A stretch of DNA of 64,000 nucleotides from Stramonita haemastoma (GCA_030674155.1 CM060334.1:16444876-16508875); one strand, 5' to 3'; positions 9,118 through 20,769 are shown, numbered from the stretch's first letter. A program made the numbers and translations. The notes: a model not told the origin generated them from the letters alone.

Positions 9118-9382
9118 ACATGTACATTTCACTGCAAACCGTCATAGTGTAGGCTCTAACTGGCATAACAAAACTCATCTCACTGCATGCTGTCATAGTA
9201 TATTTGACATAGTGAAACACATTTTACTGCAAACCGTTATAGTATGACTGACATAATGAAGCTTATTTTACTGCAAACCGTCATAGTATGGCTGACATAA
9301 TGAAGCTTATTTCACTGCAAACTGTCAGAGTATTATAACTGACATAATGAAACATTAATTTTCACTGCATACCATAAGAGTA
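9118..9382. repeat. Minisatellite of about 55-60 bp, left part
   Basis: About five degenerate copies of TTTCACTGCAAACCGTCATA plus GTATGACTGACATAATGAAG. The array resumes at 11186 after a 1.8-kb insertion. Confidence 0.85.
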
Positions 9383-11185
9383 CAGTGTTGATTCTAGGGT
9401 GCGCCCTTGCGGGATTCCCGCATTTTTTTCAACTTTGCCGCAAAATAATGTGACCAGTGCGCCCTAACGGACGCAAAAAAACTGTGGATAGCGCATATTT
9501 GAACAAACAGTGCGCCCCCGCAACTGCTGTTTGTATAGTTTCAAAATAGCGCTACATGCGTTGGTCATTACGTTGATACCCCAGGGACAGCAGGATGCAC
9601 TGATTAGCGCCCACAGTCATCACAGTTGCTACAAAGCGGCTGGTCTGACGTCATTGCCCTACTCATTTACGTCATTACGTCATTTTTCAAAGGAGCCGTG
9701 ACTCCTGAAACAAGGGACGTCATTGTGACAGAGATCGTTAGTGGTGTTAGTGGAAGAGGCAGCGTCCCAGCAGGGTTCAAGCTGATAGACCTAAGAGTTT
9801 TCAAGGCAACTTTTCAGATCTGGCTAGACAAGTAGCCTGTGCTTGGCAACAATAATGATGGCATAGGTTAGACTATCGGTGGATATCGAAATGATCTTTG
9901 AACCCCCCCACCTACACATCCACTCTCTCTCCTCGTTCATGACTCTGAAGACTCTGAAAGATCTAAAAATCCAATCTTCTACCTCTTCTATCTTCTTCCC
10001 CCTTAAACCGCAACTCCCCACTTTTCTCTTCAATTGCATGGGAGGAAAGACTGTATATTGGATTTCACCTCTTCTGATCTAGATTATATCTCTCTTGAAC
10101 AGAAAATCTACGCATGTAGATCTCAGCTACTCCAGCGTCTCTCTCGTCTAGCAATCTCGTCTCTCTCTCTTCTCTCTCTCGTTCTCTATCACATCTCCTG
10201 TTCTTTCTCCGACTTCACCTCTCCCTCCTCATGGGGAGGGGGTGAGGGCAAGACTTTGAATTTGCTTTCACCTCTTCTCACTTAGATCTAAGCTCTAACT
10301 CTGAAAGTGTGAAATTAAAAAAATGACTTTGACCAACCCCTACCCTACTCCTCCTCCCCTCTCTCTCTCTCCCTTTATATCACTCTAACCTCTCCCCATC
10401 TCTATCTTCTCCTCCTCTCTCCTCTCTCTGCCATAGTTTAGGAAAAGATAAGACTTAGACATTGGCTTTTACCATCTAAATCTTAATCTGAGTGATCTCC
10501 TCCAACTCTGAATGGAAAATTTACATGGACTTTTGAAAACATCGTCTCTACTCTGTATCTCGACCTTCTCATACTTCTCTTCTCTACTCTCACTTTCTGT
10601 CTCCATCTCTCTCCTCTCTTCTCTCTCTCATTGTAAAGGGGGGGGGGGGGGATAGACTGATTTTAAGCCTGCCCGTCTTCTCATCCAATCCAGCTCTCTC
10701 TCCAACTCAAAATGTGGAAATCAAATTTTACTTTGACTCTCTATCTCGTTCCCTAACACAACTCCTCCTGTCTCTGTCTCTCTACGTCAGTGTCCCTGTA
10801 CTCTCTCTCTCTACATATCTAAACAATCACTCCTCCTTATCTATGTCGTTTGTAACCGCCCATCTCAATGTACCCAATCCTCCTCCCCTCCACCCCCTTT
10901 CTCCCCCCATCTCCCAAAAGTTCCTCTCTCCTTTCCTGTGTAAGAAAATATTTTACGACCGATGCAATCATAAGGTGTATATTAAATCCTGTCTGCCTAA
11001 TACACATCTTCTTGTTTTGTTTCATTCTTGAAAAATCAGCAGAAATCAAGTACTAGCGTATTATGAGCAAAAAATACTACTTATTACTGTTCCTTTTTTA
11101 TGAAGAACATAGGGAGAGGAGTGCAAATGCCCTTTTTATTCATTTCAGGGGCCTTGGCCCCTTTTTGAAATCCTAAATCAACCTG
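9383..11185. mobile_element. Probable non-autonomous DNA transposon inserted in the minisatellite
   Basis: Left end CAGTGTTGATTCTAGGG; right end, reverse-complemented, CAGGTTGATTTAGGAT. Both begin CAG and share GTTGATT(c)TAGG, as in hAT-type terminal repeats. AGTA occurs on both flanks (9379-9382; 11186-11189), but a full 8-bp duplication is not clear. The interior is CT-rich with a G12 run near 10638 and shows no transposase frame. The clean split of the minisatellite is the strongest support for insertion. Confidence 0.6.
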
Positions 11186-11312
11186 AGTATATAATGACAT
11201 AATGAAAACAATTTCACCGTATACCATCAGAGTATAACTGACATAATGAAACACATTTCGCTCATAGCCTATACTGTAGAATATAAATTAACCTTCTTCA
11301 CTGCAATACCTG
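11186..11312. repeat. Minisatellite, right part
   Basis: Continues the unit at 9118-9382 (GACATAATGAAAACAATTTC, ACCATCAGAGTATAACTGAC), about two copies. Confidence 0.8.
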
Positions 11313-11326
11313 TTTAGAGTGATGCG

Positions 11327-11640
11327 GCTTGTGATCTGCTGGACCGATTCGGATTCGAATCTCTTTTCAAGAGGATTTTTCCTCTGGAGTTAACATCAGT
11401 CACGACTCCACTACCCCCAAAAGTCCTTCGGATGAGACTATAAACCGAGGCCCCGTGTGCCAACGCACGCAGAACATCATGCGCACCCCTTAAAACTCGT
11501 TCCTCTTTTCGAAAGAGTTGGCCATTGTGTGCGAGTGGGAACCGACGACATAATTAAAAAAACTGCAAACACACGTGGACTGGATGTAAAAAAGCACACA
11601 AATACTTAAATCTATTATTCTCGAAATAAAAGAATAAAAT
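11327..11640 (+). mobile_element. tRNA-derived SINE A
   Basis: Near full length with a degenerate tRNA head (GATTCGGATTCGAATCT as B-box region), then TTTTTCCTCTGGAGTTAACA, the CCGAGGCCCCGTGTGC core, GGACTGGATGTAAAAAAGCA and the terminal AATAAAAGAATAAA. Confidence 0.85.
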
Positions 11641-12329
11641 TGATAAATAAAAGATGCTTTGTGATTTTCTACCAGACAGTATTCCTCATTTTTTTTATTT
11701 TTGAAAGAAGCAATAAGCAATTGCATGAAATACGATCTCCGCCCACAACAGCAAAAATACAGACAACAATGACAAAATTGCGTGGTGACGATCATGTGTC
11801 TTTCAGGTTTTAGTTGTCATACTTCTGTCTTTGTAACTTTTATCTGTATGTAGTTTCCTTGATAACTAGAAATAATTATAATGGTCGACTGGACTAGAAA
11901 CAAAAATAGCTACCCTAGTTAATAATCAAACCTTACAAAAGGGATTATCTCTGATTAACTTCAGGAGTATAACAAAAATCCGGAGAGTTTATCTACATTT
12001 TTGGGTTGTTGTTGTTGTGTTTTGTAACAGTAAGCGGAAATAACAAGAAGATAATCTATGAGCAAAATGAAATATCTCGGCTGAAGTCGAACATCAGAAA
12101 CAGGATTACCACTGAGTAACTTTAGGTTCACCAAAAAAAAACCAAACATTCATAGCAAAAGTTTGTTTTTGTTGTTGCTTTTCTTTCTTTTCTTTCAACA
12201 ACAGGCTGAAATAACAGAAAGATTTAATTTTACGCAGTAAAGGTTGTTTCTACTGTTTGGCAGCAGATGCTGTTGTGAAGTTTGCAGCTATACAAGCACA
12301 AAGGCAACTGAAAATTGCAAAATTAATAA
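11641..12329. other. Unassigned AT-rich sequence with a degenerate internal duplication
   Basis: Roughly 105-bp related blocks at about 11960-12065 and 12120-12225 share TTGTTGTTG/TTTGTTGTTG tracts and a GGAAATAAC.AGAAGAT / TGAAATAACAGAAAGAT motif. No gene seen. Confidence 0.45.
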
Positions 12330-12540
12330 GACATACTTCTGTATTTTTTCAAGAACAGTATTGGTACTTTAACTCTGGTGTTTTTTTCCCCCATCTCTTT
12401 CCGCCTACTCACTTGTGAGATTTGACAAAGAAAAAGAACATCATATCAGTAGTTAGCTTTGTTTTTCTTTTTATTTGGTTTCTTTTTCTTGATTTTTTTT
12501 TTTGGGGGGGAGGGGTGGTAGGGGGGGGGGGGGGGGGGAG
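12330..12540. repeat. Dispersed block X, copy 2, with poly-G tract
   Basis: ATCTCTTTCCGCCTACTCAC, TGTGAGATTTGACAAAGAAA, then T-run to G-run (12490-12538), following the order in 6850-6980. Confidence 0.55.
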
Positions 12541-12638
12541 ACATGTATACGCGATTACCTGTTGTTACTCACAGTTTGTCACACACATGTGTGCGCATGT
12601 GCACACACACATTTTTGTCATACACATGTGTGCACATG

Positions 12639-12642
<4 letters not shown>

Positions 12643-12725
<83 letters not shown>
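12643..12725. repeat. (CA)n array
   Basis: Uninterrupted (CA) of about 40 repeats, directly upstream of a LINE 3' end. Confidence 0.97.
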
Positions 12726-12728
<3 letters not shown>

Positions 12729-12734
12729 TCTATG

Positions 12735-13312
12735 TATGTACGATATTAAACGGAAAATCCGCAAAGAAAATTGTGAAAAATTTTGCTGTCAATAAAAACA
12801 GGTCTATTTATAGACAGTTTTTGCCCAGGCCCCGTAATAATCACTTTAGGTCAAGCCTTGCTTATTCAGGAAGAACATTGTGGAACAATCTACTTCCTTT
12901 AAAAAAAAAAAGTAGCCCCTTAGAAACAAACGTTTAAAAATTTGTAAAGAGACACTTGATGGATAGATTGTAATCCACTTTTATGCTCAATGTTACCTTA
13001 CATCTGGCTGGTTTGTAAATTAGTGTTTTTACCCTTATTATTTTGTATTTGTATTTTTTTGTATGTATGACTTGTGCTTATGTTGTACTGTCTTGGGTTT
13101 GTTTTATCTTGCTTTTGTGAAGTCTAGATTTATTAAAAAGTCCTCATTTATTTTTTGCTCTTTTCAACACAGATTAACATTGTCTTTTGAATGCTCTTAA
13201 ATGCCAATTTTTTTTTTTTTTTTTGTGAGGGCAAGATGAAAAAAGTTTGAGTAAACTTAATCTTTCACCCTCAATAAATTAATTTTGGCTTGACTTGACT
13301 TGACAAATGCAT
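12735..13312 (+). mobile_element. LINE 3' end (RT C-terminus) with (TTGAC)n tail
   Basis: The frame at about 12800-12910 reads RQFLPRPRNNHFRSSLAYSG then LWNNLLPLKKKSS, typical of the end of a LINE reverse-transcriptase ORF. The 3' UTR contains GGGCAAGATGAAAAAAGTTT, CTTAATCTTTCACCCTCAAT and ends TTGGCTTGACTTGACTTGAC. Shorter copies of this 3' end occur at 21345-21446 and 46072-46190. 5'-truncated next to (CA)n. Confidence 0.8.
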
Positions 13313-13730
13313 CCCCCCAACACAGGATTGATCTTTGACTTGGGCAAAACCCTTAAAATAAAAGAGAAATGGGCAGGCAGACAAGCATATTTACCCCACC
13401 TCCTTTCACACATACACACCCCGCCGAAATTGTTTTCTTAACTCCCTTGTTAATCTCGTTGTGGAAGAGACAAACAACCTTGAAAAATGACGGCGGCAGA
13501 AGAAACGTTCAAATTTAGATCTTTATCTTTAATCTTTACGGATTACCGTGTCAACATATGGAAGTGTGAAAATTTTGTCAGAGAAAACGAATGTAGAGGT
13601 AAGTCTCTATTTCTTTGTTTAATCTTATCGCTGGGTAATGTTGACTTGAACGGATTTCTCATTTGTCTGTAAAGATACAATCTAATATCACAACTTGTGA
13701 AAAGACGTTAAATGAATTTGAACAATGGAG

Positions 13731-14246
13731 GATTCTTCTTCTTCTATTCTGTAGTCTAGACCGTAGGGGCTCCACGGAAGACCTCGCAACCAGCTCTCTC
13801 CATTTCCTTCTGTCCTCGACCTTTCTCAGGGTGTCACTCAGCCTGAGGACCGTCCACTCTTGGATGTTGTCCTCCCATTTCTTTCACTGCCTGCCTCTCC
13901 TTCTCCCGCCTTGCACAGTTCCCTGCAGAATCGTCTTGGCAAGCCCTGTTGATCTTGCAACGTGCCCATACCACTTCAGTTTGCGTTTTTTGACTGCGGT
14001 GAGGAGATCTTCAAGGGCCCGATGGCTCGACCCATTTTGATTCTCACTTCCTCGTTATTAATGTGGTCTTTGTAAGAGATGCCAAGGAGTCTGGAAAGCA
14101 TCTCATCTCTGTGGCCTGTATTCTCCTCTCCAGATCCACTGTGAGGGTCCATGACTCACAAGCATACAGGAATATTGAGATGACCAGAGTGCGCATCAGC
14201 CTGATCTTTGAGCTGAGCGAGATGTTTCTGTTCTTCCAAAATAATG
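13731..14246 (-). mobile_element. LINE ORF2 C-terminal fragment in U1
   Basis: The minus strand encodes LYACESWTLTVDLERRIQA, RRLLGISYKDHINNEE and RKLKWYGHVARSTGLAKTIL, the C-terminal region of an endonuclease/reverse-transcriptase LINE, and ends in a (GAA)n tail (CTTCTTCTTC on the + strand at 13733-13742). It interrupts U1 sequence that is contiguous in U2 and U3, so it inserted into U1 alone. 5'-truncated and not functional. Confidence 0.85.
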
Positions 14247-14639
14247 GTCTTCACTTTTGGAGGATTACGAAATGGTATAATGGCGTTATCGTTTTTTCAT
14301 TAGATTTAGCTCTGATCCTGTCTGGCTGGTTGAGCAGACTGTGCTGTAGTGAAGGTAGCTAAAGAGAATCACCAGAAGACTGATGGGCAGTATTGCTTGG
14401 ATAGTTTGGACAGAAAGGTTGAAGGTGTTTTTCGCTACTGCCAATTTTTGAAATAGTTTTGATACCCATAAAACTGGGTTTTAACGGCTAGAATCGTGAA
14501 TTGTTTCAGTTGCATATTTTCCTGCAAACAAAGACGTATACAGACGTAAACATGCATGCAAGCACGCGGTCGCATGCATGCAGATCTGACACACAAAGCA
14601 CTCGTGCGTGGAAACACGCGTGCATACATGCATGCACTT

Positions 14640-14714
14640 GTGCAGACACGAAACGATACACACGATGTGATACTACACGCACGCACGCACCCCGCGCGCA
14701 TGCACGCACACACG

Positions 14715-14783
<69 letters not shown>

Positions 14784-14785
14784 GA
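14640..14785. repeat. (CA)n array
   Basis: CACG-rich lead-in, then (CA) of about 33 repeats (14715-14781). U2 counterpart at 37169-37229; U3 has almost none (61535-61550). Confidence 0.95.
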
Positions 14786-15025
14786 AAAGCAAAGAACACT
14801 TCTGGATCTATTGTGAAGTTTTATTACCATCATCATCATCATTGTTTTTACAGTAATAGCATTCGAATCCCAAGACACTAGCTGAAAAATTCAGTTACTT
14901 AGCGACTTCTCAAAGAGTTAGGGGAGAAGCTAGTGTAGCAGGAGTAGTAGCCAGTTGTATTACTATTAGTGGCGGTAGAGCAGTAGACAATTAGTAGCAG
15001 TAATAGCCGACAATCATTATCACAA

Positions 15026-15028
<3 letters not shown>

Positions 15029-15081
<53 letters not shown>
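15029..15081. repeat. (TAG)n array
   Basis: About 17 TAG repeats. The U2 counterpart is (ATA)n plus (TAG)n at 37848-37920. Confidence 0.95.
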
Positions 15082-15179
15082 ACAGCAACCTATCTTACGA
15101 ACAACCCCCCCAAAAAACAACAACAAAACCTTCCATGTAAATACGGATACTGTTATCGCAGGAGCCATATGCAATATGA

Positions 15180-15690
15180 ATGGACCCGATCCTCCAGTGT
15201 TGACATACTAATGTCGAGGTGTCAGAAACGTTGATGCATAGATTGGCCGAGTTTGCTCAGCAATGAGTGGTGGGATGGATACTTCCATTGGTGGTGCTCA
15301 TCATACGGCAGTGGTTACCCAAACCGTTGCTCAGGACGCATCGTAGGCCCTGCAGGCCTTGCAGGCCTTGCAGCTCTAGCGCCAAAACTGCCTTGTCCTG
15401 AAAAGAAGGAACGAATGTGACTGTGTTTATAGGCATATATAATTATAGTGATGTTAATACTAGTACTGATAGTAGTTGTGGTGATAGTGATGATGACAAG
15501 GGTAGTTGTGGTGGTAGAGGTAATGGTGATGAGAATGATGGGGGATGATAATGATGAATGTGTTTATATCTTGAATAATTATACAAATACAGCAATGTCA
15601 ATACTGGTAGAGAATAGCAGTGGTGATGAGAGTGATGCCGATGACAGCAACAGTGATGATGGTAGTTGTGATAATGCATGATAATGCACG
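15180..15690 (+). other. Block conserved in U1, U2 and U3, possibly once coding
   Basis: At 15263-15420 a frame without ATG reads SNEWWDGYFHWWCSSYGSGY and on to PCPEKKERM. U2 (38098 onward) has a TAG in the same frame. U3 (61933-62110) reads SNEWWDGYFHWRCSSYGDGY then diverges. U1 and U2 encode the same 77 residues at 15448-15681 and 38281-38514, but that stretch is a low-complexity GATGATG-type repeat. Function unknown. Confidence 0.4.
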
Positions 15691-15814
15691 CGTGCATGCA
15701 CACACGCATGCACGCGTGCATGCACGCACACACGCATACGAATACACACACATACACTCACGCATGCACACACGCACGCATGCGAACACACACACTCACA
15801 CACACACACACACA

Positions 15815-15891
<77 letters not shown>

Positions 15892-16014
15892 CCGCGCGCG
15901 CACGCGCACGCACACAACACCATCACCACCACCACCACCTCCATCACCACCTCCACCTCCACATCCACATCCACCACCACCACCACACACCACCACCACC
16001 ACCACCACCACCAT
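15690..16014. repeat. Compound (CACG/CA)n and (CCA)n array
   Basis: CACG-rich (15690-15780), (CA)n (15790-15888), a GC-rich CGCGCGCA join, then (CCA/CCT)n (15918-16012). U2 equivalent at 38520-38822 has a shorter CA tract. Confidence 0.93.
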
Positions 16015-16292
16015 AAACTACAGCCATTGGCCAGACGCTTACTTCTCATGGCACCTGGACGGAAGAAGCCACCTGAAAATAGAATGGGATGGGTGCAGTT
16101 ATATAGAGAATTCATTGAATATCAAATATGAAAGTTATATGATACCCAGGTAAGCGTTTATACTGTTAAGTAGGCAGTCACACATGTACTGATGTAGGCC
16201 TGTAAACTTTCATGTAGAAGTAATATGTAAGACACACCGGTAAATATTAGGAACATGAAAGTTAATACAATAGCTATATGTATGGTGATAGA

Positions 16293-16575
16293 TAAAAGTA
16301 AAGGCGTCCCATAACCTATGTGGTCGAAGGGGAGCGAGGCGTCAGAGACCACTTCTTCAGGGGCCAGCATATTGAAGGCAGCGCCCGTCCTCTCTCCATC
16401 GCTGCTTTACCTTCCCTGACCCTAAAGAGGGCAGCTATCTATTTACAGCTGGGTGAACTAGGGGACTGTACTAAAGTCAAGGCACACAAACGGTCACCCA
16501 TCCACTTGATAACCACGCTCGATGCTGCTTTACATTTACTTGGAAAAAACAAGTGCTATGACCACTGAACTATCC
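16293..16575 (-). mobile_element. Chimeric tRNA/5S-like SINE (family D), U1 copy
   Basis: The minus strand runs TGGATAGTTCAGTGGTCATA, then AAAGCAGCATCGAGCGTGG, TCAAGTGGATGGGTGACCG, and ends GTTATGGGACGCCTTTAC. Present at the same place in U2 (39103-39386), so it predates the U1/U2 duplication. Absent at the matching place in U3. Confidence 0.85.
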
Positions 16576-16750
16576 AGTCCACCTATAATATTATGTATGA
16601 TACAAAGATACACTTTAGCCCCATAAAATTTAATAAAGTTATGTATGAGCCAGACTGGGTTAGGCGAAATAAGTTTAAGCAACGTGACTGTAACCTGAGC
16701 AAATAATAATGGTCGAAACGAAGTAAATCTGTGGTTTGCCATTTTTTCAG

Positions 16751-16876
16751 GCGATGGACGTGAAGGTAAACCTGTCTGCTTGCACTAAGAAATGACTGGA
16801 GAAGAAAAGACAGAAACGGACAGAGAAGACCTGACAGTGGAATCAAGAGCGAGTGAGAACAACCAGGGACATTGTG
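16751..16876 (+). other. Exon-like block in U1
   Basis: Bounded by TTTTTTCAG and GTAAGTAC, 126 bp. From an internal ATG at 16792 the frame stays open to the donor (MTGEEKTETDRED...). U2 (39563-39688) and U3 (about 63005-63129) have TAG at the sixth codon, and U3 has lost the acceptor AG. It may be a non-coding or 5'-UTR exon of an unknown transcript, or chance. Confidence 0.35.
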
Positions 16877-17455
16877 GTAAGTACTTGACTGTCTGTTATA
16901 CTGGACAGAGCCAGGCAGCCTTCAGCTTATTTTCAAAGTTATCTTTTGTCTTGGTATATTGATTGTTCCTGATCAAACTGCTGAATATGGAGTCGTTACA
17001 GCTTTGGATAGTCTGCACTTCTGTTTTCCCAGCGTTTGTTTAGGGCAGAATTTGAGCTCTCAGGGTGTCTCTTGGCTTATATAGGTGTTCATTTTTTTCA
17101 GTAAGAGAAATACATATTGATGTTACAACGTGACCGGTTCTGTTCACAATAATATATCGGATCAGTGTTTACCAGATAAATGTAACGGGAACTTTGTCCA
17201 GTCACTTTGTGTAGTTTTGTATGCATCTGATTGTAACATGTCTGGTTACTGTCGGTTTTTACATGGTGTAATGTCATTTTATGGTTGATATGTATTCTTG
17301 ATATATGCAATTCAATAATCATTTATAGTCCTTTTTCAAAATTGCGTGTATCAACAATTTTGTATGTATTGAAGTGGATCATTTTGGAGGCTTTTAGTCA
17401 GGGAGGCAAATGGTCATAGATACAGAATTGTTGAATTCACACACAATAATGTTAC

Positions 17456-17800
17456 GGGATAGCCTAGTGGTCAGAACATTGCGCTCGCAATTTGACAACC
17501 CGGGTTCGATTCCCGGTCGAGGGGATTTTTCCTCTGGAGTTAACATCAGTGCTGACTCCACTTCCCCCCAAAAGTCCTTCGGATCAGAACATAAACCGAG
17601 GCCCCGTGTGCGAATGCACACAGAATATCTTGCGCACACGTTAAATCCTGTTCCGCTTTTCGTAAGAGTAGGCCATTGTGTGCCGGTGGGAACAGATGAC
17701 ACGATTTACAAAAACTGCTTACACACGGGGACTGGATGTAAAAAAGCACATGAGTGCTTATTCCATTATCCTCGATATAAAAGAATTAAAAAACAACAAC
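17456..17800 (+). mobile_element. Full-length tRNA-SINE A, U1-specific
   Basis: Best tRNA-like head in the window: TAGCCTAGTGGTCAGAACA (A box) and GGGTTCGATTCCCGG (B box), followed by the full family body and the tail TATAAAAGAATTAAAAAACA. The empty site is intact in U2 near 40270, so this copy inserted after the U1/U2 split. Confidence 0.92.
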
Positions 17801-18364
17801 ATAGCAGATCTTAGGTTTTTAAATTTTAAGCTTTATTCTAGGTAGACTACATGGACAATTTAGGTTCGGGACCAATATAATGCTTACACGCTTTAAATTA
17901 AAAACCAAGTAAAAATATTACCAAGAAAGCCAGAAAATATTAAATTTTAGTCTTTGAGCTCACTTTTTAAGATAATGACACAAACTTGTCAAACATACAT
18001 CTGTTTTGATGGGAAATTTCAATATTTTTTGCGATAGAATGTTTACGATCTAAAAACTTTCAGCTGAAATTCATCAATCTCCCCTTCAGTTACAATTTCA
18101 CATTCATTCACATTATCATGATAAGAACGAAGATTTAAATTGACTTAACTGTTTGTTTGTAACCCCCCCCTCAACTAATATGGTCAACAGTGATTCAAAG
18201 GGAAAACGGCAGTTATCCAAAAGAAGAAAAGCAGTACAAGCAACAGTTACACAAAATGGACTCTTCACAGAGTCGTAACTGACCTGGACCGGTCCCGGCC
18301 GTCTGCCCTGCGTCAGCGGATGCTGTGCCATCTGTCAGCAGAAGGCTACACAGTCAGACATGCA
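17801..18364. other. Unique part of the duplication unit, no gene seen
   Basis: Closely matched in U2 (40275-40870) and, up to the window end, in U3 (63680-64000). AT-rich; no splice-bounded or long coding frame stands out. Confidence 0.55.
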
Positions 18365-18650
18365 CATCCCCGCCACTACAGCCATGCACAGTTATCATAT
18401 TTAGCAGACAAAGAACTAAAGATCCCTGTGACAACAGGCATGCACAAAATGGTATTGAGCAGAGAACTGTAGCTCCCCGCTACAACAGGCATACGCAATA
18501 TGGTATTCAGCAGACAACTATAGGTCCTCGTTACAACAGGTATACACAGTGTTCCACAGACAAACAACTTAAGATCCCTGCCTCAACAGGCATACACCAC
18601 ATGGCGTTCAGCAGACAAGCAACTAAAGATCTCTGCTAGGGCCACTAAAG
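18365..18650. repeat. Minisatellite of about 58 bp (U1)
   Basis: Degenerate copies of GATCCCTGCTACAACAGGCA, TACACAATATGGTATTCAGC, AGACAAACAACTAAA. Resumes at 19020-19420 after a SINE. The U2 array is at about 40890-41155 and 41425-41500. Confidence 0.8.
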
Positions 18651-18657
18651 ATCTCTT

Positions 18658-19008
18658 GGGGACGGCATAGCCAAGTGGTCAGAACATGGTGCTCGCTATT
18701 TGACCAAAGGAGTTTTATCCCCATTCGAGGGGATTTTCCCCTGGAGTTAACATCAGTGCTGACTCCATTCTCCCCAAAAGTCCTTAGGATGAGACTATAA
18801 ACCGAGGCCCCGTGTGCGAACGCACGCAGAACATCTTGTGCACACGTTAAATCCTGTTCCGCTTTTCGTAAGAGTAGGCCATTGTGTGCCGATGGGAACA
18901 GATAAGATTTACAAAACTACATGCACACAGGGACTGGATGTAAAAAAGCACATGAGTGCTTATTCCATTATCCTCGATATAGAAGTATAAATAAATAAAT
19001 AAATGAAC
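18658..19008 (+). mobile_element. tRNA-SINE A within minisatellite, shared with U2
   Basis: GACGGCATAGCCAAGTGGTC head; the B-box region is damaged. Body complete to AAATAAATAAAT. The U2 copy (41159-41360) has a better B box but its 3' half is replaced by (AAT)n. Confidence 0.88.
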
Positions 19009-19019
19009 AAATTATGAAA

Positions 19020-19420
19020 AAAATAAATGCTACAAGAGAGGCATGCACAATCTAGTGGTCAGCAGAAAACAAGACTTCTGCGACAAGAGCGTATATAAAT
19101 GGCGGTCAGCAGACAACTAAACATTCCTGGCACAAAATGCATTCATAATGTGGCATTCAGCAGACAAACAAAGTAATAGATATACACAGTATGACGTTCA
19201 ACAACAAACATCGAAAGATTCCTGCTACAACAGGCAAACACAATAAGTTATGGTCTTCAGTAGACAAACAACAACAACAACAACAACAACACAACAAAAT
19301 CCCTGCTGCAAAAGGCTTACTCAGTATGGCGGTAAGCAAAGAAACAAGTAAAAATCCCTGCTTCAACATGAATACGTAATATGGCGTTCAGCGGGGAAAG
19401 GACAAGAGACGTACATATTA
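19020..19420. repeat. Minisatellite of about 58 bp, continuation
   Basis: Further degenerate units (GTGGTCAGCAGAAAACAAG, GCATTCAGCAGACAAAC) with an (ACA)n tract near 19269-19292. Confidence 0.7.
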
Positions 19421-20268
19421 TGAGTCCATCCAAAAATAAGAGGCAAGGGTCTCAACTATATGAAAAATGGCTCAATGTTTTTTTTCCAGCTTATCCTGGT
19501 CTCTGTAGTGATATATCGGACTGTGAGATAGCTTGGTGTTTATTTTACTGATTCTTGGATTTGGCACTGATAGATCTAGTTCTTTTCCTTTTCCTTGCTG
19601 TAATTCCAGCCCTAATATGGCGGCCATGGCCTGTTGTACGGCATATAATTCGGCTGTTACAGTATTAGTTTAGTGTCCACTGACCTATTACCTAGCGGGT
19701 TGCTGACCAGCAACCGTCACTTTTCACACTACCAATACTGCCCCGACACAACTACAATCAGTGTTTTTTTCTCCAGTATTATTAAAAATAAAATGTATAT
19801 TGACTGATGAGCCATTCATAAGCTTAAAATCAAAACTCTTCCATCTCCAAAGTCTGAATGCGTCTACCCTACTGGTTTGTAAAAAGGGTTGCAAGAAAAG
19901 AAACTCAACCACAACGTTTTAGTACACGGTAATATGATGTCACATATTTATCAAGCACCGCCAGTTAAAATCGTAATGGGGACTCTTTTATGTTCGCTGT
20001 GTGTTTGAATGTGTTCCATTGATATGGCTCACAGTTACCTGCAGTCTGGGTGCCATCCTGTGTGTCAGTGGTGTCGGCTGCACAGAGAATTGATGACCAT
20101 GATAAAAAAGAACAATATAGTAATGTAGGTTTTACGTATCAAAACTTATTTATCATTGTTATTGATTTATTTATGCATAACTTTAGATCTTGAGAACCTG
20201 TAGCGCTCAGTGCTGCTACTCGTACGTAGATTACTCCGAATTGACCACACAACCACACCCCAGCTTAC
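19421..20268. other. Conserved unique part of U1 (matches about 41500-42425)
   Basis: On the minus strand at about 19915-19750 a frame reads TSRVDAFRLWRWKSFDFKLM then NGSSVNIHF. U2 differs here by two deletions of 3 and 9 bp that keep the frame. That hints at past coding, but stops follow and no splice model holds. Confidence 0.35.
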
Positions 20269-20389
20269 TATGTGACACCATCAAAGGCCAGCAGTCTGCT
20301 GGAGGCTGTCATTACTTGGCCGCCATGAGGGTTCCAGCCAGAAGTCTGGCATTCTTGCTGGGTCACTTGGAAAGTTTCAGTGTTGGCTG
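20269..20389 (-). other. Exon-like block on minus strand (U1)
   Basis: Minus strand: an AG before CAGCCAACACTGAAAC, a frame reading NTETFQVTQQECQTSGWNPH and SSRLLAFDGV, then GTAAGC. U2 (42426-42487) lacks exactly 60 bp in frame but has one extra A before the donor. Suggestive only. Confidence 0.3.
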
Positions 20390-20423
20390 CTCTGGTCTAA
20401 CACACGAACAGATTTCTTATCTA

Positions 20424-20426
<3 letters not shown>

Positions 20427-20474
<48 letters not shown>

Positions 20475-20572
20475 TGTCTGTCTGTCGTCTATCTATATGT
20501 TTATGTATGTATGTATGTATGTATGTATGTATGTATGTATGTATGTGGATGGATGGATGGATGGATGGATGG

Positions 20573-20647
<75 letters not shown>

Positions 20648-20660
20648 TATCTATCTATCT
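20427..20660. repeat. Compound tetranucleotide array
   Basis: (CTGT)n, then (ATGT)n, (GGAT)n and (CTAT)n in succession. The matching place in U2 (about 42505) has only a short TTTATTTATTCATTTATT, so this array expanded or was gained in U1 (or was lost in U2). Confidence 0.95.
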
Positions 20661-20661
20661 G

Positions 20662-20745
20662 TTTTTATTTATTCTTTTATTTGGATGTTAAGAAATAAAC
20701 ACTCGATGTGCTTTTTTACATCCAGTACACCCATGTGTATACGTT
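20662..20745 (-). mobile_element. SINE A 3' end fragment
   Basis: TTATTCTTTTATTTGGATGT...GTGCTTTTTTACATCCAGTA is the reverse of the family A tail. Shared with U2 (42508-42600). Confidence 0.75.
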
Positions 20746-20769
20746 TTTGAAAGCCTCCTATTTTCCAAA

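Noticed and set aside
15448..15681. 77-codon ORF identical in U1 and U2
   Set aside because: Low-complexity GATGATG/GTGGTG repeat; identity reflects the recent duplication rather than protein constraint.
17456..17528. Candidate tRNA gene
   Set aside because: Good A and B boxes but no convincing acceptor-stem pairing, and it is fused to the SINE A body found in many copies. It is a SINE head.
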